64,000 bases of DNA from Streptomyces sp. NBC_00554 (lineage in GTDB: Bacteria > Actinomycetota > Actinomycetes > Streptomycetales > Streptomycetaceae). The stretch's first letter is position 1. The number at the start of each line of letters is the position of its first letter. The notes below the pieces were generated by a model. It had not been told where the DNA came from and searched no databases. It was given only the letters and a program-made list of their open reading frames with translations. A program made the translations under genes and the position numbers. Below are positions 47,468 to 55,789 of this stretch, in pieces. The DNA lies in contig NZ_CP107799.1 of NCBI RefSeq assembly GCF_041431135.1, forward strand, positions 3,162,001 to 3,226,000. Direction: 5' to 3'.

Positions 47468-48847
47468 TCAGCGCGACGACCCGGCTTTACCCCGATCCAG
47501 GAAGCGCGAACGGGCGCCAATTGCCGTCGCCCCGTTGACTCCTGACACACCTGAGACTCCTGCCACAACCGGGGTGCGGTGCTCGTGGGCACCGTCCTCC
47601 TCGGCGGCCGGAGCACCCGTCCCGTACGCGACGGCGGCCGGCACGGCCTCCTCCGCTTCGAGCAGGGCGGCGGTGACCTTCCTGCGGCGGTAGCGGGGCG
47701 GCACGAAGCTCTCGGCCCAGCGCGGGGCACGCGGAGTGAAGCGCGGCAGCAGGAGCAGGACCAGACCGACCGCGCTGAGCCCCATGATGCCGAGCACGCT
47801 CCACATGGCCCCCGAGTTGACCGAGTACGCGAGGGCGCCGAAGGAGATCAGCGCCGACCAGAAGTACATGATCATGACCGCGCGGCTGTGCGAGTGCCCG
47901 ACCTCCAGGAGGCGGTGGTGCAGGTGCCCGCGGTCGGCCGCGAACGGGGACTGTCCGCGCCAGGTGCGCCGCACGATGGCGAGCACCAGGTCGGCGGCCG
48001 GGATCGCGATGATCGTCAGCGGCAGCAGCAGCGGGATGAAGACGGGCACCGTCTGGTGCACGGTGTTCCGCTCGGAGCCGGAGAACAGGTTCATCACGTC
48101 GGGGTCGATCTGCCCGGTGATGGAGATGGCGCCGCCGGCGAGCACAAGGCCGATGAGCATCGAGCCGGAGTCGCCCATGAAGATCCGGGCGGGGTGCATG
48201 TTGTGCGGCAGGAAGCCCAGGCACATGCCCATCAGGATCGCCGCGAAGAGCGTCGCCGGGGCGGCGGCCTCGATGCCGTAGCTGTACCAGATGCGGTACG
48301 CGTACAGGAAGAACGCGGCGGACGCGATGCACACCACCCCGGCGGCGAGACCGTCGAGGCCGTCCACGAAGTTCACCGCGTTGATGGTGATGACGACGAG
48401 CGCGACGGTGAGCAGGGTGCCCTGCCACTGGGTGAGCGCGACCAGACCGACACCCGGGATGGGCAGCCACAGGATCGTCAGACCCTGCATGACCATCACG
48501 CCGGCCGCGATCATCTGGCCGCCCAGCTTGATCAGGGCGTCGATCTCGAACTTGTCGTCCAGGACACCGATCAGCCAGATCAGCGCGGCCCCGGAGAGCA
48601 GGGCCCGCGGCTCGTTGGAGTTCGCGAAGACGTCGCTGAGGTTCTCCAGGTGGTCGGCGACCAGCAGGCCGGCGCACAGGCCGATGAACATCGCGATGCC
48701 GCCGAGGCGCGGAGTGGGTTCTCGGTGCACATCGCGCGCACGGATTTCCGGCATGGCTCCGGCCACGATCGCGAACTTCCGCACCGGCCCTGTCAGCAGA
48801 TACGTCACCGCGGCCGTCACACAGAGCGTCAGCAGGTATTCACGCAC
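47468..48847 (-). CDS. Undecaprenyl-phosphate GlcNAc-1-phosphate transferase (WecA/TagO/MraY family)
   Basis: 459 residues, polyprenyl-phosphate:sugar-1-phosphate transferase with about ten membrane helices. Motifs are DVHREPTPRLGGIAMF, VLDDKFEID, NAVNFVDGLDGLAAG, IFMGDSGSM and DRGHLHHRLLE, all catalytic or Mg2+-binding. It starts lipid-linked synthesis of a wall polymer. GTG at 48847 has GGGGAAG upstream. The C-terminal 70 residues are low complexity (AGVSGVSGVNG). The position before atpI is the same as Rv1302 in mycobacteria (recalled). Confidence 0.92.
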   Translation of the reverse strand: MREYLLTLCVTAAVTYLLTGPVRKFAIVAGAMPEIRARDVHREPTPRLGGIAMFIGLCAGLLVADHLENLSDVFANSNEPRALLSGAALIWLIGVLDDKFEIDALIKLGGQMIAAGVMVMQGLTILWLPIPGVGLVALTQWQGTLLTVALVVITINAVNFVDGLDGLAAGVVCIASAAFFLYAYRIWYSYGIEAAAPATLFAAILMGMCLGFLPHNMHPARIFMGDSGSMLIGLVLAGGAISITGQIDPDVMNLFSGSERNTVHQTVPVFIPLLLPLTIIAIPAADLVLAIVRRTWRGQSPFAADRGHLHHRLLEVGHSHSRAVMIMYFWSALISFGALAYSVNSGAMWSVLGIMGLSAVGLVLLLLPRFTPRAPRWAESFVPPRYRRRKVTAALLEAEEAVPAAVAYGTGAPAAEEDGAHEHRTPVVAGVSGVSGVNGATAIGARSRFLDRGKAGSSR

Positions 48848-48976
48848 GGGCTTCCCCACAGGTCTCGCTGGCCATCTGAGCCCCACACCTTAGCGATGCA
48901 CGCATACGGATGGGGACTTCCGGGTAGCGACGATGGTTGCACGAGTGGCTGTGCACCAGTTCCCGCGTACCCCTCA

Positions 48977-50215
48977 TTAGCCGGGATACGGCGGAAATCT
49001 ACTGGTCAGCTCCCTGACTTCTTCACGCGCCTTCCTGCCGTCGACCTCGTCCCGCAGCACACCCGCGAAGAGTACGGCGACCCGCGCCATCTCCGCGTCG
49101 CCCATCCCCTGCGTGGTCAGCGCCGCCGTACCCAGGCGCAGTCCCCGTGCGTCCCCGTGCGGCAGCGCGCAGGTGTCGAGGACCATTCCGGCGGCGGCGA
49201 GACGTCCGCGGGCGGTGCGGCCGTCGACGCCGAGGGGTGCGGTGTCGGCGGTGAGCAGGTGGGTGTCGGTGCCGCCGGTGGTGATCGCGAGCCCTTCCGC
49301 GTCCAGGCCCTCGGCGAGCACCCGTGCGTTGGCGACCACCCGATGGGCGTACGCCGTGAAGGCCGGGGTCGCCGCCTCGCCGAACGCGACGGCCTTGGCG
49401 GCGATCGTGTGCATCTGGGCGCCGCCCTGGGTGAACGGGAACACCGCACGGTCGACACGCTCGGCCAGCTCGGCGCCGCACAGGATCATTCCGCCGCGCG
49501 GACCGCGCAGCACCTTGTGCGTGGTGGCGCAGACCACATCGGCGTACGGCACCGGATTGGGCGCCGCTCCCCCGGCGACGAGCCCGATGGGGTGGGCGGC
49601 GTCGGCGATGAGATAGGCGCCGACCTCGTCGGCGATGTCCCTGAAGAGGGCGTAGTCGATGTGCCGGGGATAGGAGATGGAGCCGCAGACGATGGCCTTC
49701 GGGCGGTGCGTACGGGCCAGCGCGCGCACCTGCTCGTAGTCGATGAGCCCGGTCTCGGCCTCGACCCCGTACCCGACGAAGTCGAACCACCTTCCCGAGA
49801 AGTTCGCGGGCGACCCGTGCGTGAGGTGACCGCCGAACGGCAGCCCCATCGCCAGCACGGTGTCACCGGGTCGCAGCAGCGCGGCGTACGCGGCGAGGAC
49901 CGCCGAACTCCCCGAGTGCGACTGCACGTTGGCGTGCTCGGCACCGAAGAGCGCCTTCGCCCGGTCCACCGCGACCCGCTCGGCGACATCCACGATCTCG
50001 CAGCCGCCGTGATGGCGGGCGCCGGGATATCCCTCGGCGTACTTGTTCGCCAGCGGCGACCCGAGCGCGGCCAGCACCGCCGGCGAGGTGAAGTTCTCGG
50101 CCGCGATCAACTGCAACGTCGTCGACTGCCGCTCCAGCTCCCCGAGCAGAATCTCGGCAAGCTCCGGGTCCTGCCGACGCAGAACATCCGCTTCCAACGT
50201 TTGTGTGACCGGCAT
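48977..50215 (-). CDS. glyA: Serine hydroxymethyltransferase
   Basis: 412 residues, PLP enzyme interconverting serine and glycine with tetrahydrofolate. LIAAENFTSPAVL, NKYAEGYPGARHHGGC, and PLP lysine Lys234 in ATTHKVLRGPRGGMIL. The usual sequence after the lysine is Thr (HKTLRGPR); here it is Val, and DAAHPIGLVAGG replaces DMAHIAGLVA. These changes hint at a paralogue specialised for another substrate, but the overall fold signature is intact. It is embedded between the wall and tRNA-modification genes. Confidence 0.9.
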   Translation of the reverse strand: MPVTQTLEADVLRRQDPELAEILLGELERQSTTLQLIAAENFTSPAVLAALGSPLANKYAEGYPGARHHGGCEIVDVAERVAVDRAKALFGAEHANVQSHSGSSAVLAAYAALLRPGDTVLAMGLPFGGHLTHGSPANFSGRWFDFVGYGVEAETGLIDYEQVRALARTHRPKAIVCGSISYPRHIDYALFRDIADEVGAYLIADAAHPIGLVAGGAAPNPVPYADVVCATTHKVLRGPRGGMILCGAELAERVDRAVFPFTQGGAQMHTIAAKAVAFGEAATPAFTAYAHRVVANARVLAEGLDAEGLAITTGGTDTHLLTADTAPLGVDGRTARGRLAAAGMVLDTCALPHGDARGLRLGTAALTTQGMGDAEMARVAVLFAGVLRDEVDGRKAREEVRELTSRFPPYPG

Positions 50216-50310
50216 GATGGACTCCGGACCTCGGCATGGGGGTGCGCTAAGTCCAATGTAGAACCGGGACCGATGAGTCGCCCGGTGTTACCGCCCACCG
50301 GGTACTGCTA

Positions 50311-50356
50311 CTGCTGTGGGCAGGCGTTCCGCAGGGCGGAACGGGTGGGCACAGCC
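50311..50356. repeat. Interspersed GCTGTGGGCA-type repeat, copy 2
   Basis: GCTGTGGGCAGG, inner hairpin CGTTCCGC-AGG-GCGGAACG and GGTGGGCACAGC. Same plan as 10336-10385, with the inner stem changed by compensating bases. Confidence 0.7.
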
Positions 50357-50396
50357 TGCAGCGCCGGGCGCCGTACACAGAAACGCCGGCAGCAGC

Positions 50397-51062
50397 CTAC
50401 GTACGCGTGGGCACACCCGTCAGCGCCGTCACCACCGGATCCAGCGCCTCATTGATCTCGTCCCCGATCGAACGGAAGAACGGCAGCGGGGCCCCGTACG
50501 GGTCGAAGACCTCGTCCGCCTCCGCGGTGGGGGCCAGGAGCCACCCGCGTAGAGCCGCGGCAGCCCGCACCAGGGCGCGTGCGCGCTCGACCACTCCCTC
50601 TTCCAGGGGTGGGAGCGTCGCGGGGTCTATGGCCCGTACGAGGCGGGTGAACTCCTTCAGGGTGAAGGTGCGCAGGCCTGCCGAGTGGCCCATGGAGATG
50701 ACCTGGGCGCGGTGGTCGCGGGTGGCGGTGAGGACCAGGTCTGCGCGGATGACGTGGTCGTCGAGGAGTTCGCGGCCCACGAAGCCGGAGGGGTCCGCGC
50801 CGTAGTCGGTGAGGACCGTGGCCGCGTTGGTCTCCATGGGCGCGCCCTCGTGCCCCCAGGTGCCCGCGCTCTCCACGATCAGGCCGCCCCACAGGGGGTC
50901 GCCCAGCCGGTCCGCCAGGGCATGGCGGGTCAGCCGCTCGGTGATCGGCGAGCGGCACACATTGCCAGTGCTGACGTGGAGGATGCGGAAGGACCCCCTG
51001 GGAGAACCGTTGGCCCCCGTGATCCCCGTGCCTATGCCACGCCCCGCGTCAGGGGCTGTCAA
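50397..51062 (-). CDS. Low-molecular-weight protein tyrosine phosphatase-like protein, nucleophile Cys replaced
   Basis: 221 residues with the LMW-PTP fold: RILHVSTGNVCRSPITERLT at the N-terminal loop, SAGTWGHEGAPM, and the late Asp loop region EVFDPYGAP. The P-loop C-x5-R-S reads S-T-G-N-V-C-R-S, so the nucleophilic Cys is Ser (AGC codon) while the second Cys and Arg remain. A classical phosphatase reaction is not expected; it may bind phosphotyrosine or phosphoarginine. TTG at 51062 overlaps the sua5 stop (TTGA), with GAGGTGG as RBS. Confidence 0.85.
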   Translation of the reverse strand: MTAPDAGRGIGTGITGANGSPRGSFRILHVSTGNVCRSPITERLTRHALADRLGDPLWGGLIVESAGTWGHEGAPMETNAATVLTDYGADPSGFVGRELLDDHVIRADLVLTATRDHRAQVISMGHSAGLRTFTLKEFTRLVRAIDPATLPPLEEGVVERARALVRAAAALRGWLLAPTAEADEVFDPYGAPLPFFRSIGDEINEALDPVVTALTGVPTRT

Positions 51063-51706
51063 TTCGCCACCTCGAGGTCGGGTACGACCTTCCGGAGCTC
51101 CTCGGCCGACAGTGCCCCCTCGCGCAGCAGCACCGGCACCTTGCCGGTCACGTCGACGATCGAGGAGGGGACGATGCCGGGGGTCGGGCCACCGTCCAGG
51201 TAGACGGAGATGGCGTCGCCGAGCATCTCCTGCGCGGCGTCACAGTCCTCCGGCGAGGGGTGACCCGTGAGGTTGGCGGAGGAGACGGCCATCGGGCCGA
51301 CCTCGGTGAGCAGTTCGATGGCGACCGGGTGCAGCGGCATGCGCACGGCGACGGTGCCACGGGTGTCCCCCAGGTCCCACTGGAGGGACGGCTGGTGCTT
51401 GGCGACAAGGGTGAGCGCCCCCGGCCAGAACGCGTCGACCAGCTCCCAGGCCATCTCGGAGAAGTCCGTGACCAGGCCGTGCAGCGTGTTCGGGGAGCCG
51501 ATGAGGACGGGGGTGGGCATGTTGCGGCCCCGGCCCTTGGCGTCGAGGAGATCGGCGACGGCCTCCGAGGAGAACGCGTCGGCGCCCACGCCGTACACCG
51601 TGTCGGTCGGGAGGACGACCAGCTCGCCACGGCGGACGGCGGACGCGGCTTCACGCAGACCGGTGGAGCGGTCGGTCGCGTCGTTGGTGTCGTATCGCCG
51701 TGCCAT
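51059..51706 (-). CDS. L-threonylcarbamoyladenylate synthase (Sua5/TsaC)
   Basis: 215 residues, forms threonylcarbamoyl-AMP for the t6A37 modification of ANN-decoding tRNAs. KGRGRNMPTPVLIG, GELVVLPTDTVYGVGADAF and VGPMAVSSANLTGHPS are signature segments. It lacks the extra Sua5 C-terminal domain, so it is the YrdC/TsaC length. ATG directly follows the stop of an 18-codon ORF (TAAATG); GAGGAGG of the RBS lies in that ORF. Confidence 0.94.
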   Translation of the reverse strand: MARRYDTNDATDRSTGLREAASAVRRGELVVLPTDTVYGVGADAFSSEAVADLLDAKGRGRNMPTPVLIGSPNTLHGLVTDFSEMAWELVDAFWPGALTLVAKHQPSLQWDLGDTRGTVAVRMPLHPVAIELLTEVGPMAVSSANLTGHPSPEDCDAAQEMLGDAISVYLDGGPTPGIVPSSIVDVTGKVPVLLREGALSAEELRKVVPDLEVAN

Positions 51707-51763
51707 TTAGCGGGCCTCCTCGTACACGTACTGCTGCCTGGGGAACTCGATGCGCGTGCTCAC
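51707..51763 (-). CDS. 18-codon ORF coupled between prmC and sua5
   Basis: GTG start overlaps the prmC stop (GTGA) with AAGG 7 bp upstream inside prmC; 18 codons (STRIEFPRQQYVYEEAR after the start); TAA abuts the sua5 ATG. It carries the sua5 RBS. Either a coupling peptide that keeps ribosomes on the message or a chance ORF; no homology known to me. Confidence 0.45.
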   Translation of the reverse strand: MSTRIEFPRQQYVYEEAR

Positions 51764-52605
51764 GGCATCGCCTTGCGGGCGGTCGCGAACCGCGGCCGGT
51801 TGTTGAGGTCCGGGTGGTCGGCCGCGTCGGCCCAGCCCCGCTCCTCGGTGAAGATCCACGGCACCTGCCCGCCCTGGGTGTCGGCGTGCTCGACGACGAC
51901 GACGCCACCGGGGCGCAGCAGACGGTGTGCGGTGCGCTCGATGCCCCGGATGAGGTCGAGTCCGTCCTCCCCGGAGAACAGGGCGAGTTCGGGATCGTAG
52001 TCCCGTGCCTCCGGCTGGACGTACTCCCATTCGGTGAGCGGGATGTACGGCGGGTTGGAGACGACCAGGTCGACATGGCCGTCGAGGTCGGGGAAGGCCT
52101 CCAGGGCGTCTCCCTGGCGCAGGTCGACCCTGGACCCCTCGACGTTCTTGCGCGTCCACTGGAGGGCGTCCTCGGACAGCTCCACGGCGTGCACACGGGA
52201 GCGCGGGACCTCCTGCGCGAGGGCGAGCGCGATGGCGCCGGATCCCGTGCACAGGTCGACGATCAGCGGCTCCACGACATCCATGGCGCGTACGGCGTCT
52301 ATGGCCCAGCCGACGACGGACTCCGTCTCGGGACGCGGGACGAACACCCCTGGCCCGACCTGGAGTTCCAGGTACCGGAAGTAGGCCCGCCCGGTGATGT
52401 GCTGGAGCGGCTCGCGGGCCTCGCGGCGCGCGGTCACCTCCCAGTAGCGGGCGTCGAAGTCCGTGTCCTTGACCGTGTGCAGCTCGCCCCGCTTCACGCC
52501 GTGCACGAAGGCGGCGAGCTCTTCCGCGTCATTGCGCGGCGAGGGCACGCCGGCGTCGGCCAGCCGCTGGGTGGCCTGGGCCACTTCCGCGAGCAGCAGG
52601 TTCAC
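51760..52605 (-). CDS. prmC: Release factor glutamine methyltransferase PrmC (HemK)
   Basis: 281 residues, SAM-dependent methylation of the GGQ glutamine of RF1/RF2. PRPETESVVGWAID, IVDLCTGSGAIALALA (SAM site) and VVSNPPYIPLTEWEYV with the NPPY motif that contacts the Gln. GTG start at 52605. It follows prfA, its substrate gene, on the same strand at 64 bp. Confidence 0.95.
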   Translation of the reverse strand: MNLLLAEVAQATQRLADAGVPSPRNDAEELAAFVHGVKRGELHTVKDTDFDARYWEVTARREAREPLQHITGRAYFRYLELQVGPGVFVPRPETESVVGWAIDAVRAMDVVEPLIVDLCTGSGAIALALAQEVPRSRVHAVELSEDALQWTRKNVEGSRVDLRQGDALEAFPDLDGHVDLVVSNPPYIPLTEWEYVQPEARDYDPELALFSGEDGLDLIRGIERTAHRLLRPGGVVVVEHADTQGGQVPWIFTEERGWADAADHPDLNNRPRFATARKAMP

Positions 52606-52669
52606 GCTGGTCCTCCGGGCTGAGCTGTTGTCGTGAGCGTTCGTAGGGCCTTACACGGCTGCGTCGGCG

Positions 52670-53746
52670 TTACGCGGCGGCGAGCTTCGCGGCCGAGTCC
52701 GCGTCGACGCAGGCCTGGATCATCGCGTCCAGGTCACCGTCGAGGACCTGGTCCAAGTTGTACGCCTTGAAGCCGACCCGGTGGTCCGAGATGCGATTCT
52801 CCGGGAAGTTGTACGTACGGATCTTCTCGGAGCGGTCGACGGTGCGGACCTGGCTGCGGCGGGCGTCCGCGGCCTCCCGTTCCGCTTCCTCCTGCGCCGC
52901 CGCGAGAAGCCTGGAGCGCAGGATACGCATCGCCTGCTCCTTGTTCTGCAGCTGGCTCTTCTCGTTCTGGCAGGAAGCGACGACTCCGGTGGGAATGTGC
53001 GTGATGCGCACCGCGGAGTCGGTGGTGTTGACGGACTGGCCGCCGGGTCCCGAGGAGCGGTAGACGTCGATGCGGAGGTCGTTGGCGTGGATCTCGACGT
53101 CGACCTCCTCGGCCTCGGGCGTGACGAGCACACCGGCGGCGGAGGTGTGGATGCGGCCCTGTGACTCGGTCGAGGGCACCCGCTGTACGCGGTGCACCCC
53201 GCCCTCGTACTTCAGACGGGCCCAGACGCCCTGACCGGGCTCGGTGGCACCCTGGCCGCCCTTGGTCTTCACGGCGACCTGGACGTCCTTGTAGCCGCCC
53301 AGCTCGGACTCGGTGGCGTCGATGATCTCGGTCTTCCAGCCGACGCGCTCGGCGTAGCGCAGGTACATGCGCAGCAGGTCACCGGCGAAGAGTGCCGACT
53401 CGTCGCCGCCCGCGCCCGCCTTGACCTCGAGGATGACGTCCTTGTCGTCGTTGGGGTCTCGCGGGACGAGCAGCAGCCGCAGCTTCTCCGTCAGCTCCTC
53501 GCGCTGCTTCTCCAGGTCCTTGACCTCGGCCGCGAAGTCCGGGTCGTCGACCGCGAACTCCTTCGCCGTCTCGATGTCGTCCCCGGTCTGCTTCCAGGAG
53601 CGGTACGTCGCGACGATCGGGGTCAGCTCCGCGTAGCGCTTGTTGAGCTTGCGCGCGTTGGCCTGGTCGGCGTGGACCGACGGGTCAGCGAGCTTCTTCT
53701 CCAGATCGGCGTGCTCGCCGATCAGTTCCTCGACCGCCTCGAACAT
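52670..53746 (-). CDS. prfA: Peptide chain release factor 1
   Basis: 358 residues, recognises UAA and UAG. GGQ loop in [20 protein letters not shown] and the RF1 recognition PxT as PST in [17 protein letters not shown] chose ATG at 53746 (GGAG 6 bp upstream, protein [18 protein letters not shown]) over a TTG 12 bp before. Confidence 0.97.
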   Translation of the reverse strand: MFEAVEELIGEHADLEKKLADPSVHADQANARKLNKRYAELTPIVATYRSWKQTGDDIETAKEFAVDDPDFAAEVKDLEKQREELTEKLRLLLVPRDPNDDKDVILEVKAGAGGDESALFAGDLLRMYLRYAERVGWKTEIIDATESELGGYKDVQVAVKTKGGQGATEPGQGVWARLKYEGGVHRVQRVPSTESQGRIHTSAAGVLVTPEAEEVDVEIHANDLRIDVYRSSGPGGQSVNTTDSAVRITHIPTGVVASCQNEKSQLQNKEQAMRILRSRLLAAAQEEAEREAADARRSQVRTVDRSEKIRTYNFPENRISDHRVGFKAYNLDQVLDGDLDAMIQACVDADSAAKLAAA

Positions 53747-53807
53747 CTCCGGCTCCAATGGACTGTCCCCTCAGCTCCATCATGGGCTCGGGGACGTAGG
53801 TAAGACA

Positions 53808-53852
53808 TGGGGGTCCCCCCGGCTCGAGCGGAGCCGAGAGTTGGGGGAGGGG
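53808..53852. repeat. Streptomyces GGGGGTCCCCCCGGCTCGAG-type repeat
   Basis: TGGGGGTCCCCCCGGCTC followed by GAGCCGAGAGTTGGGGGAGG, forming nested short inverted repeats between rpmE and prfA. This phrase is common between Streptomyces genes (recalled). Confidence 0.55.
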
Positions 53853-53864
53853 GCTGCACCGCAA

Positions 53865-53912
53865 AGCGCCGGTCCCGGCGCCCCCGTGCAGGGGGCACCG
53901 AAGACCGGCGCT
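53865..53912 (-). terminator. Terminator after rpmE
   Basis: AGCGCCGGTC (53865-53874) pairs with GACCGGCGCT (53903-53912) around an inner CCCCC-GTGCA-GGGGG hairpin. It lies 10 bp after the rpmE stop. Confidence 0.8.
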
Positions 53913-53921
53913 GTGAGGTCG

Positions 53922-54143
53922 CTACTTCTTGGCAGCGGCAGCCTTGCCGAAGCGGGCCTCGAAGCGGGCCACGCGGCCACCGGTGTCGAGGATCTTCTGC
54001 TTGCCCGTGTAGAACGGGTGGCACTCGGAGCAGACCTCGGCACGGACGGTGCCGCTGGAGATCGTGCTACGGGTGGTGAACGACGCGCCACAGGTGCAGC
54101 TGACCTGCGTCTCGACGTACTCGGGGTGGATGTCGCGCTTCAA
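53922..54143 (-). CDS. rpmE: 50S ribosomal protein L31 (zinc form)
   Basis: 73 residues starting at TTG 54143 with AGGAG 5 bp upstream ([16 protein letters not shown]). Cysteines in SCTCGASF and [10 protein letters not shown] form the zinc site, so this is the C+ type expected to be replaced by a zinc-free paralogue under Zur control elsewhere in the genome. Confidence 0.95.
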   Translation of the reverse strand: MKRDIHPEYVETQVSCTCGASFTTRSTISSGTVRAEVCSECHPFYTGKQKILDTGGRVARFEARFGKAAAAKK

Positions 54144-54291
54144 GGTGTCTCCTAGTTTCGGGAGGGCGCCGGGTCGCCGCCGCGGATTGCGGGTGCGTGA
54201 ACCGGAGCCGACGTACCAGTCTGCCAGGACTGGCCGCATCCCCCAAAACCGGGGGGCGCGGCGATCTATTCCCGCAGGGTTCTCATGCCGC

Positions 54292-55431
54292 TCAGCCGGC
54301 GCTGACGACGTCCTTCGCGGTGCCCGTGGCCGTGCCCTCGGTGGCCGACTTCGGGATCACCTGGTCGTTCTTCAGGGCGCCCCAGACCAGCTTGTCCTTG
54401 GCCTCGTCGATGAGCACCCGGTTGGCGTTCGCGCTGTCGTACTGGACCGGCATCGTCACCATGGTCATCTTCGAGGAGCTGATGCCCTTGAGGCCGCCGG
54501 CGAAGGAGACCAGGTCGTTGACGGACTTCAGGTCGGAGTCGGTGGTGATGGCGTTGGTGGCGGTGTCGGCGAGTTCGAGCAGCTTGGTGGGGCTGGTCAG
54601 CAGGCCGATGCTCTTGACCTGGTTCATCAGGGCCTTGATGAACGCCTGCTGGAGCTGGATGCGGCCGAGGTCGGAGCCGTCGCCGACGCCGTGCCGGGTG
54701 CGGACCAGGCCGAGCGCCTGCTCGCCGTTGAGGGTGTGGGTGCCGGCCGTGAGGTTCAGGTGGCTGTCGGGGTCGTCGATGTCCTGGGTGGTGGTGATCT
54801 TCACACCGCCCAGGTCGTCGATGAGCTTCTGGAAGCCGCTGAAGTCGACCTCGATGTAGTGGTCCATGCGGATCCCGCTCATGGACTCGACGGTCTTCAC
54901 GGCGCAGGCGGCGCCACCGGTGGAGTACGCGGAGTTGAACATGACCTCGGAGGCCGCGTCGTGCGTGACACCGTTGGCGTCCGTGCAGGAGGGGCGCTCG
55001 ACAAGGGTGTCGCGGGGTATGGAGACCACACTCGCCGACTTGTGGCCCTCGTACACGTGCACGACCATCGCCGTGTCGGAGCGGGCGCTGCCGTCGTCGG
55101 TGCCGCCGCCCAGCTTCTCGTTGGAGCCGGAGCGGGTGTCGGAGCCCAGGACCAGGATGTTCTCGGAACCGTTGTCGACCTTCGTCGGCCGGTCGGTGCC
55201 GAGGGCCTGGTTGATGTCGACGCTCTTGATGTTGCCGTTGAGCTTGAAGTACAGGTATCCGGCGCCGGTGCCGCCCAGCACGACGATCCCCGCCGCGACC
55301 CAGGCCGTGATCAGCAGGCCCTTGCGGCGCTTGCTGCGGGCCTTGCGGCGGCGGCCCTTCGCGCGGTGGCGCGGGGCGCTGGTGCCGGACTCCCCGGGTA
55401 TGCCGGGTTCCGGCGTGCTCTCGGCAGGCAT
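54292..55431 (-). CDS. LytR-CpsA-Psr family glycopolymer ligase
   Basis: 379 residues: basic cytoplasmic head ([18 protein letters not shown]), one membrane helix (about 38-60) and the extracellular LCP domain with [36 protein letters not shown] and [19 protein letters not shown] (polyprenyl-phosphate and Mg2+ contacts). It attaches wall glycopolymers to peptidoglycan. The two Cys residues in the ERPSC and GGAACAV segments could form a disulfide. ATG at 55431 has GAGGAGC. Confidence 0.93.
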   Translation of the reverse strand: MPAESTPEPGIPGESGTSAPRHRAKGRRRKARSKRRKGLLITAWVAAGIVVLGGTGAGYLYFKLNGNIKSVDINQALGTDRPTKVDNGSENILVLGSDTRSGSNEKLGGGTDDGSARSDTAMVVHVYEGHKSASVVSIPRDTLVERPSCTDANGVTHDAASEVMFNSAYSTGGAACAVKTVESMSGIRMDHYIEVDFSGFQKLIDDLGGVKITTTQDIDDPDSHLNLTAGTHTLNGEQALGLVRTRHGVGDGSDLGRIQLQQAFIKALMNQVKSIGLLTSPTKLLELADTATNAITTDSDLKSVNDLVSFAGGLKGISSSKMTMVTMPVQYDSANANRVLIDEAKDKLVWGALKNDQVIPKSATEGTATGTAKDVVSAG

Positions 55432-55731
55432 GTGCTCCTCAGTCCTTGTTCGGGTCGGTTACCCCCTGCTTTCAGGCTCAGGCCCGGTCGGCGTGCCATG
55501 ACGTACCGCTCCATGGTCACTCCGTACGGTCAGACGGGGAAACTCGGGAAAGGGTTGCACAACGCACTGTGCTCAGCCTGTGGCCCGACGGGCACGGTGA
55601 GTCACCGATGAACCTGGGTAAACCCGCATTCACCTGCGTTTTCAACCGGCGAGGACGCACTGCCCGTAATCGGTACCGGTCTTGATCATTGTGGGAAAGG
55701 TCTCGCCGGCCGCCCTGCCCGTGCCACGCAA
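55432..55731. other. 300-bp spacer between the LCP gene and rho terminator
   Basis: Presumably holds the LCP promoter on the minus strand. Short open frames here have no good RBS or conserved look. I see no clear promoter or structured RNA. Confidence 0.5.
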
Positions 55732-55769
55732 AGGGCCGCCCCCGTCACCGGTGTGACGGGGGCGGCCCT
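55732..55769 (-). terminator. Terminator after rho
   Basis: Perfect 17-bp stem AGGGCCGCCCCCGTCAC and its complement with loop CGGT, 20 bp after the rho stop. Confidence 0.9.
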
Positions 55770-55789
55770 CGGGCTCCGCGGGGTCCAGA

